Shown: positions 3,001-5,625 of the stretch, one piece after another
How the letters are laid out: each line of letters opens with the position of its first letter
Numbering within the stretch: position 1 is the stretch's first letter
Origin: Bifidobacterium breve
GTDB taxonomy: Bacteria; Actinomycetota; Actinomycetes; Mycobacteriales; Mycobacteriaceae
Direction of reading: 5' to 3'
Length of the DNA stretch: 5,625 nucleotides
NCBI GenBank assembly: GCA_945882475.1
Contig: CAMCWJ010000205.1
Coordinates: 1 to 5,625, forward strand
Made by a program: the position numbers and the translations under genes
Notes under the pieces: generated by a model
What the model saw: the letters and a program-made list of their open reading frames with translations, nothing else
The model's database searches: none
Told to the model about the DNA's origin: nothing

Positions 3001-5625
3001 GCGGTGTCACCGATGATGCCTACGTGCAGTGTCTGGGTTGTCACGCCCGCACCGAAGGTGATGGTGCCGGTCTCGATGTCGTAGTCCACACCGCCGGTCG
3101 CGGTGCCGTTGGAGGTCGCGTACCGAACCGTCACCGGGGTAGCCGACGCTTTGGCCAGGGTCGCGGTTAACATCATGAAGTGGGAGTGTTCGCCGTTGCC
3201 TTCGGTCACCGAGGCGTCGGCGATCGACACCTTTGGGGGCGTGGCCGGGGTGAGGTCTATGTCGTCGTTGGTGATGGTGCCCAGTGCAATGCCATCGGCG
3301 ATGGTGGCGTTCGATGCGTTGGACAGGTTCAGGCTGAACTGCTCGGTGAGTTCGACCATCGTGTCGCCGCTGATGGCGACGCGGACGATCTTGCTGGTCT
3401 CGCCCGGCGCGAAGGTCAGCGTGCCCACCGTCGGTGCGTAGTCGCCGGCGGTCGCGGTGCCGTTGCTGGTGGCGTAGCCCACGTTCACCGCGTTGGCGGC
3501 GGCCTTGGACAGCAGCACCGTGAAGTCCATATTCGATGTACCGGAATTGCCTTCGGCAGCGCTGCGATCGCCCACCGACAGGGTCGGCAGCGGAGTCGCC
3601 GGCACCGCGGTGAAGATCAGGTTCTGCCACTTGGTGCGGGCACCGCTGTCGAGGGCGATGATGTTGCTCGGCTGAAGTTGTTTGAGCGTGACGCCGGACA
3701 GTGTGTAGGTCTGGTTGTTACCGACGATCGTGATCGTGGTGGAACCGGTCGTGTCTGCAACCTCGAACTCCGGCGCCTTGAACCAGCCGAAGTCGAGTTT
3801 GTCCTTACTCGGGTCAAACATGAGCGCGGTGTTGGTGCCGTACTTCCACGCGATGACGGTGGTGGTGCCTGTCTGGCCGGACGGCGGTGCGCCGTTGCCG
3901 GCCGCGGTGGGCCACACAGTCGTTCCGGCGACCGGCACACCCTGGGGCTTGACTTGTGCATCCGGGATCGAGGCGAAGCCGAGTTGTTTGTACAGCGAGT
4001 CCTCGCGCGCTTGGGCAAAGTGGAAGACGAAGTTCGTCGCCTTCAGTTGGCTTTTGATGACGCCCTTGAGGATCAGCGCCTGGCCGGTGCCGGCATTGCC
4101 GAGGATGACGCCGTCGGGGCTGTCAGTCAGGTAGATCTGTTCGCGGGTGCCGTAGTAGCGGAAGTCGACGACGTCGGTGGCCGGGTTGAACGCCACGGTG
4201 TCGACCTGCCCCACCTCGTGAGAGCGGACGTAGACCGTGTTGGGTGCGGTGGTGATGCCGCGCTCCCAGGCTAGCGCGCCCGAAAGGTCCTGGCGCAGAT
4301 GGTCATTGATGATCGGGGCGAAGTTATCGACGGTCAGTTGACCCAGCGATACCCCTTGGATGACGGCGGTCTCGCCGGTCCACGGACTGCGGAAGCCCAC
4401 TCCGTCGGGTGTGTCGACGACGATGAAGTTGTGTACCGACACGTCGCCGAAGTCAAGTTTGTCCTTCGCGGGGTTGAACCCGGTGACATCGGGTCCGGTC
4501 GCGGTGACGGTGTAGACCTTGCCGGTGCCGGTGGCCACAGCGGTGTTGGTGATGGTCCCGGTGGCAGTGGCGCCGGTGATGGTGGCGCCGGTGGGGTTGG
4601 ACAGTGTGACGGTGAAGGTCTCGGATGTCTCGGTGGCGGTGTCGGCCGCGATGGGCACGGTGATCTGCTGTGCGGTCACGCCCGGTGCGAAGGACAGGGT
4701 GCCGGAGGTTGCGGTGTAGTCGGTTCCGGCGGTCGCGGTGCCGTTGGCGGTGGCGTACCGGATGGTGACCGGGGTGGTCGATGCTTTGGACAGCGTGACC
4801 GTGAAGGCGGCCTGGGCCGTTCCGGAAGCGGGTTCGGCCACTGTCACATTGCCCACCGAAACAGTCGGTGGTGTCGGCGTGACCGCCGGCGGCGTGTTGG
4901 TGATGGTGCCGGTCGCGGTGGCGCCGGTGATGGTGGCGCCGGTGGGGTTGGACAGTGTGACGGTGAAGGTCTCGGATGTCTCGGTGGCGGTGTCGGCCGC
5001 GATGGGCACGGTGATCTGCTGTGAGGTCACGCCCGGCGCGAAGGACAGGGTGCCGGAGGTTGCGGTGTAGTCGGTTCCGGCGGTCGCGGTGCCGTTGGCG
5101 GTGGCGTACCGGATGGTGACCGGGGTGGTCGATGCTTTGGACAGCGTGACGGCGAAGGCGGCCTGGGCCGTTCCGGAAGCGGGTTCGGCCGCGGTGACGC
5201 CTGCCACCGAGACTCCTGGCGGCGTCACCGTCGGTGTCCCGACCGGGACGCCATTGAGTTGGAGACCCGTGACCGCGGTACCGGCACTGCCGGTGGTGGC
5301 CTGGAATCCAAACGAAGCGCCCTGGCCGGCGGCGAGTTGTCCGTTCCACGGCGCATTGGTGACGACGTAGGCGTCCCCGATGTGGCTGGTGATGACGCCG
5401 TTCCAGAGATTGGTGATCTGTGCCGGTGTGGTGAAACTGACCGTCCAGCCCTTGAGGCCGCTTTGGCCGGCTGTCACAGCCATATTGCCGACGAACCCCG
5501 CGCCCCAGTTGTCGCCGACGCGGTAGGTCACCGATCCGGTACCCGTCGGACTGGCGCCCGCAGTTGCCGCACCGATGTTGCGCGCGGTCGCGATCTGGCG
5601 ATCAGATTGCGAGGTGATCACGTTC
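90..5625 (-). CDS. Giant modular glycoside hydrolase: CBM2 / Calx-beta / KLDFG repeats / GH18 / GH5 (N-terminus outside window)
   Basis: One frame stays open for the whole 5.5 kb and ends at TAG (90-92). The frame is still open at the window edge. The GTG at 5619-5621 falls only a few dozen residues before CBM2 with no signal peptide after it, so it is probably an internal valine and the real start and export signal lie upstream. Domains (residues counted from that GTG): CBM2 28-127; Calx-beta 136-242 and 253-360; three KLDFG units 367-670; Calx-beta 679-787, 797-906 and 915-1023; GH18 1034-1332; GH5 1386-1738 nested in a sixth Calx-beta (1367-1382 plus 1746-1838). Pro/Thr-rich linkers join the modules. 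Both catalytic domains retain their key acidic residues. The expected role is extracellular binding and hydrolysis of beta-1,4-linked polysaccharides, with cellulose the best-supported substrate and chitin or a related GlcNAc polymer possible. No cysteine occurs. There is no LPXTG-like anchor and no GGxGxDxLx RTX repeat, so the mode of surface retention or export is not visible. No frameshift or stop interrupts the frame. Confidence 0.95.
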   Translation of the reverse strand, partial: NVITSQSDRQIATARNIGAATAGASPTGTGSVTYRVGDNWGAGFVGNMAVTAGQSGLKGWTVSFTTPAQITNLWNGVITSHIGDAYVVTNAPWNGQLAAGQGASFGFQATTGSAGTAVTGLQLNGVPVGTPTVTPPGVSVAGVTAAEPASGTAQAAFAVTLSKASTTPVTIRYATANGTATAGTDYTATSGTLSFAPGVTSQQITVPIAADTATETSETFTVTLSNPTGATITGATATGTITNTPPAVTPTPPTVSVGNVTVAEPASGTAQAAFTVTLSKASTTPVTIRYATANGTATAGTDYTATSGTLSFAPGVTAQQITVPIAADTATETSETFTVTLSNPTGATITGATATGTITNTAVATGTGKVYTVTATGPDVTGFNPAKDKLDFGDVSVHNFIVVDTPDGVGFRSPWTGETAVIQGVSLGQLTVDNFAPIINDHLRQDLSGALAWERGITTAPNTVYVRSHEVGQVDTVAFNPATDVVDFRYYGTREQIYLTDSPDGVILGNAGTGQALILKGVIKSQLKATNFVFHFAQAREDSLYKQLGFASIPDAQVKPQGVPVAGTTVWPTAAGNGAPPSGQTGTTTVIAWKYGTNTALMFDPSKDKLDFGWFKAPEFEVADTTGSTTITIVGNNQTYTLSGVTLKQLQPSNIIALDSGARTKWQNLIFTAVPATPLPTLSVGDRSAAEGNSGTSNMDFTVLLSKAAANAVNVGYATSNGTATAGDYAPTVGTLTFAPGETSKIVRVAISGDTMVELTEQFSLNLSNASNATIADGIALGTITNDDIDLTPATPPKVSIADASVTEGNGEHSHFMMLTATLAKASATPVTVRYATSNGTATGGVDYDIETGTITFGAGVTTQTLHVGIIGDTAVEPNETFTVTLSAPSGLTIADGTAIGTITNDDTAVVITPPTVSVADATVTEGNSGTRSLAFTATLSKSSATAVTVRYATSNGTATAGQDFTAASGTLTFAPGVISQTVTVAVTGDATVEPTETFTVTLSTPSGATIARATATGTITTDDAATPPAGTTAQWGSSFFAPYVDMAGWPVPDLLALSKATGTSLMTLGFLQADPAGNPSWGGYSVLTPNSTNEQALAINSSIAKFRAAGGDVMISLGGVAGTSVAQSYAARGLSAQALANAYAGVMDTYGVTHLDFDIEGAAIADTASINLMSSALKLLQQSRPQVKIWYTLPVLPQGLTTDGLNVVQAALTAGVKLDGVNVMAMDYGEGPAPTSGPNAQTMGTYAIRSAESTYAQLSALYTKNGQTFTWKQIGVTPMIGVNDITTEVFTVADAQALQTFATAKGLGMLSLWSLDRDNPGPLGQLSNYASGTSSPAGSFSGTFNKHGTINVVTYPGSTITPTITPGLSISDASATEPGSGGMAPGFLRTSGNQILDSQGKTVQISGVNWFGMESTTGAPHGLWSRSYKEMINEMAGLGFNTIRLPYSSELLHTTAAPNAIDFSKNADLQGLSGLQVMDAIIAYAGQQGMRVILDHHRSGAGAGTSDNGLWYDGTYTEDAWVADWVTLANRYKTNSTVIGFDLHNEPHNGTWGGGGATDWARAAERAGNAALAVNPNLLMFVEGVGTYQGQSYWWGGNLMGVKDRPIVFNVANRLVYSPHDYPNSVFPQTWFQTADFGAGLPAVFRKAWGYIYEQNIAPIYIGEFGTKLTDPKDAIWLEAITSYISGDLDNNGTTDIAAGNQGINWTFWSWNPNSGDTGGILADDWKTVNQNKMAYLTPVQFSAAGGSSLAAFTVALSSASATAVTVAYATSNGTATAGSDYIASTGTITFAPGETNKTIAIIVNGDATAEARETFTVTLSNPSGATLVDGSGAGSITDRVQV
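108..386 (-). other. Remainder of interrupted Calx-beta domain 6 (residues 1746-1838)
   Basis: Directly after the last GH5 segment (AYLTPVQF) the sequence resumes mid-repeat: GGSSLAAFTVALSSAS, VAYATSNGTATAGSDY, GTITFAPGETNK, GDATAEARETFTVTLSNPSG and GSITD. The first Calx-beta strand is missing here and is found instead at 1523-1476, before the GH5 domain. The two parts together give about 109 residues, the same as repeat 5. The final NDD is reduced to TDR and the protein ends five residues after the TD pair begins, with no anchor or further domain. Confidence 0.85.
408..1466 (-). other. GH5 endoglucanase domain, Acidothermus E1-like (subfamily GH5_1 type) (residues 1386-1738)
   Basis: The domain follows the E1 endoglucanase of Acidothermus cellulolyticus closely along its length: ISGVNWFGME, HGLWSRSYKEM, GFNTIRLPYS (R1444), DLQGLSGLQVMD, ILDHHR (H1496, H1497), GFDLHNEPHNG with acid/base E1546, AAERAGNA, FVEGV, YWWGGNL, RLVYSPHDYPNSV (H1620, Y1622), QNIAPIYIGEFGTK with nucleophile E1664, and WTFWSWNPNSGDTGGIL (W1706, W1709, W1711). 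The set of GH5 active-site residues is complete, so hydrolysis of internal beta-1,4-glucan bonds with retention of configuration is expected. The E1 cysteines are all replaced (T1416, T1551, G1554 and the RSGAGAG loop). A D-x-D-x-N-G loop (1688-1697) is a possible Ca2+ site. The domain sits inside a Calx-beta repeat. Confidence 0.92.
1476..1523 (-). other. First strand of an interrupted Calx-beta domain 6 (residues 1367-1382)
   Basis: GLSISDASATEPGSGG matches the opening strand and first loop of the other Calx-beta repeats (for example TVSVADATVTEGNSGT of repeat 5). No Calx-beta continuation follows: the sequence goes straight into the GH5 domain. The rest of this repeat reappears after the GH5 domain at 386-108. 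A Pro/Thr linker (about residues 1333-1366) precedes it. Confidence 0.78.
1626..2522 (-). other. GH18 chitinase-like catalytic domain (residues 1034-1332)
   Basis: The fold signature is a TIM-barrel GH18: a first strand SSFFAPYVDM, the strand-3 motif MISLGG (SxGG, residues 1116-1119), the strand-4 catalytic motif HLDFDIEG with D1156, D1158 and the presumed acid E1160, the strand-6 motif VMAMDYG (1224-1229), and the C-terminal LWSLDRD with W1313 expected at the floor of the active site. The pattern best fits the branch typified by the second catalytic domain of the Pyrococcus furiosus chitinase, not the classic Serratia or Streptomyces enzymes. The first Asp of DxxDxDxE is Thr (T1153). GH18 enzymes cleave beta-1,4 GlcNAc linkages by substrate-assisted catalysis, so chitin or another GlcNAc-containing polymer is the likely substrate. 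Non-catalytic lectin-like GH18 members exist, but the retained D, D and E argue for activity. Confidence 0.85.
2553..2879 (-). other. Calx-beta repeat 5 (residues 915-1023)
   Basis: Runs from TVSVADATVTEGNSG through VRYATSNGTATAGQDF, GTLTFAPGV and GDATVEPTETFTVTLS to GTITTDD, 109 residues. Presumed Ca2+ ligands are complete, with the aromatic after the loop Asp being Phe, not Tyr. It is the last spacer before the GH18 domain and serves as the intact template for recognising the interrupted sixth repeat. Confidence 0.88.
2904..3233 (-). other. Calx-beta repeat 4 (residues 797-906)
   Basis: This is a consensus Calx-beta: VSIADASVTEGNG, VRYATSNGTATGGVDY, GTITFGAGV, GDTAVEPNETFTVTLS and GTITNDD. 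The loop after the first strand is unusual, with EHSHFMM where the other repeats carry GT followed by small polar residues. The two histidines and two methionines in this loop stand out in an otherwise Ala/Thr/Ser-rich repeat. Presumed Ca2+ ligands are complete. Confidence 0.88.
3261..3587 (-). other. Calx-beta repeat 3 (residues 679-787)
   Basis: The segment runs from LSVGDRSAAEGNSG through VGYATSNGTATAGDY, GTLTFAPGETSK and GDTMVELTEQF to GTITNDD. All presumed Ca2+ ligand positions are present: E690, the Asp of GDY, Asp/Glu of the GDxxVExxE loop, and D786-D787. It is one residue shorter than its neighbours in the AGxDY loop (AGDY). It follows the KLDFG region after a Pro-rich linker. Confidence 0.88.
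3612..4523 (-). other. Three tandem 'FNPxxDKLDFG' units (residues 367-670), family not recognised
   Basis: Three diverged units of about 85-90 residues can be aligned: unit A 367-455 (4523-4257), unit B 461-548 (4241-3978), unit C 586-670 (3866-3612). Each has a V-Y/V-I start strand, a core motif (FNPAKDKLDFG, FNPATDVVDFR, FDPSKDKLDFG), a short D-T/S strand, then GV-x3-QL-x3-N-F/I. The first F to the GV glycine is 41, 42 and 41 residues, and that glycine to the conserved Asn is 10 in all three, so these are true repeats. Each ends in a polar, probably helical tail. Units B and C are separated by a Pro/Gly/Thr linker (about 557-585). There are no catalytic-looking motifs. I have seen similar segments in secreted chitinase-like proteins but cannot name a family. 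A structural or carbohydrate-binding role is an inference. Confidence 0.75.
4542..4865 (-). other. Calx-beta repeat 2 (residues 253-360)
   Basis: This is the near-twin of repeat 1, offset by exactly 117 codons. Within the shared core the only residue changes are A to T in the AFxVTLS strand and S to A in GVTxQQ. Like repeat 1 it carries AEPASG where the later repeats carry A/T-E-G, AADTATETSE where they carry GDxxVExxE, and it ends in TNT, not NDD. It leads directly into the first KLDFG unit with no long linker. Confidence 0.88.
4543..4839. repeat. Direct repeat, second copy (297 bp; partner 4894-5190)
   Basis: Bases 4543-4839 match 4894-5190 with 7 mismatches in 297 positions by hand alignment, no gaps, and an offset of 351 bp (117 codons). 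The longest identical run in this copy is 4687-4799 (113 bp), and another runs 4567-4672 (106 bp). The identity covers synonymous sites, which points to recent duplication or gene conversion. The repeat encodes most of Calx-beta repeat 2. Confidence 0.93.
4894..5190. repeat. Direct repeat, first copy (297 bp; partner 4543-4839)
   Basis: This is the partner of 4543-4839 and encodes most of Calx-beta repeat 1. Because the offset is a multiple of three, unequal crossing-over between the copies would add or remove one complete Calx-beta domain without breaking the frame. Confidence 0.93.
4896..5216 (-). other. Calx-beta repeat 1 (residues 136-242)
   Basis: This is a typical Calx-beta beta-sandwich: the first strand ends in AEPASG, followed by AFAVTLSKAS, VTIRYATANGTATAGTDY, GTLSFAPG, a SETFTVTLSNP strand and a final GTITNT. 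Calx-beta domains often bind Ca2+ at one end and act as rigid spacers in extracellular proteins. Two of the presumed Ca2+ ligands (E146, D184) are kept, but the closing Asp-Asp of the consensus GTITNDD is replaced by Asn-Thr. It is almost identical to repeat 2, from which it is separated by a Pro/Thr linker. Confidence 0.88.
5241..5540 (-). other. CBM2 cellulose-binding module (domain of the large CDS, residues 28-127)
   Basis: The segment has the layout of a bacterial family 2 carbohydrate-binding module: a V-T-Y-R-V first strand, then DNWGAGF, GLKGWTVSF, an ITNLWN core, AYVVTNAPWN, GASFGF and a terminal LQLNGV strand. The tryptophans W39, W59, W73 and W92 include the positions that usually form the flat cellulose-binding face. 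CBM2 modules bind crystalline cellulose, and some bind chitin or xylan. The usual pair of terminal cysteines that form a disulfide is missing. The module sits at the N-terminal end of what is visible and is followed by a Pro/Thr linker (about residues 126-135). Confidence 0.88.

Noticed and set aside
3180..4274. Long plus-strand open frame of 364 codons opposite the KLDFG and Calx-beta region
   Set aside because: It lies antisense to the large gene; its Gly/Arg/Asp/His-rich low-complexity translation is typical of shadow frames in high-GC DNA, and no domain is recognisable.
3612..4523. RTX (GGxGxDxLx) Ca2+-binding nonapeptide repeats
   Set aside because: No such nonapeptides occur; only the D-K-L-D-F core vaguely resembles an RTX cap.
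4299..5024. Repetitive Gly-rich plus-strand frame (GQCDGEG-type repeats)
   Set aside because: The repetition only reflects the duplicated Calx-beta DNA read in the wrong frame.
4453..5349. 298-codon minus-strand frame rich in Arg/His/Asp
   Set aside because: It overlaps the two Calx-beta repeats in another frame and shows an Arg/His-rich shadow composition.
5619..5621. GTG as the genuine start codon of the large gene
   Set aside because: The frame remains open to the window edge, no signal peptide follows, and too few upstream bases are visible to show a ribosome binding site. It is more likely an internal valine.
1..5625. tRNA, rRNA, CRISPR array, insertion sequence or phage attachment site
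   Set aside because: Almost the entire window is one coding frame, with only 25 intergenic bases. No cloverleaf, spaced palindromic repeats, transposase or inverted terminal repeats were seen.

Overview
The window is high-GC DNA, and almost all of it is one enormous gene on the minus strand. An uninterrupted frame runs from the right edge of the window (position 5625) to a TAG stop at 90-92. At least 1,843 residues are visible and the true start lies beyond the right edge. The encoded protein is a secreted-type, multi-domain polysaccharide-degrading enzyme. The combination of a CBM2 cellulose-binding module, Calx-beta repeats, a GH18 domain and an Acidothermus E1-like GH5 cellulase domain, with strongly G/C-biased third codon positions, suggests an actinobacterium. 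An environmental mycobacterium is the most likely host, but this rests on family knowledge and is not proven by the window.

Domain order from N to C terminus (window right to left): CBM2 (about 5540-5241); two nearly identical Calx-beta repeats (5216-4542); a 300-residue region of three diverged 'FNPxxDKLDFG' units (4523-3612); three ordinary Calx-beta repeats ending in Asn/Thr-Asp-Asp (3587-2553); a GH18 chitinase-like catalytic domain (2522-1626); a Pro/Thr linker; then a sixth Calx-beta domain split in two by a complete GH5 endoglucanase domain (1466-408). The remainder of Calx-beta 6 (386-108) forms the extreme C-terminus. Residue numbers in this annotation count the GTG codon at 5619-5621 as residue 1, only as a coordinate origin.

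At the left edge, positions 2-64 hold the last 20 codons of a plus-strand gene that converges on the large gene. The two stop codons are separated by 25 bases, which contain a perfect 7-bp hairpin that may terminate both transcripts.

The most interesting points are: a GH5 domain nested inside a Calx-beta fold; a cellulase-like and a chitinase-like catalytic domain on one chain with a cellulose-binding module; a three-copy 'KLDFG' repeat I cannot assign to a named family; and the complete absence of cysteine in 1,843 residues, including positions where relatives of the GH5 and CBM2 domains carry disulfides.
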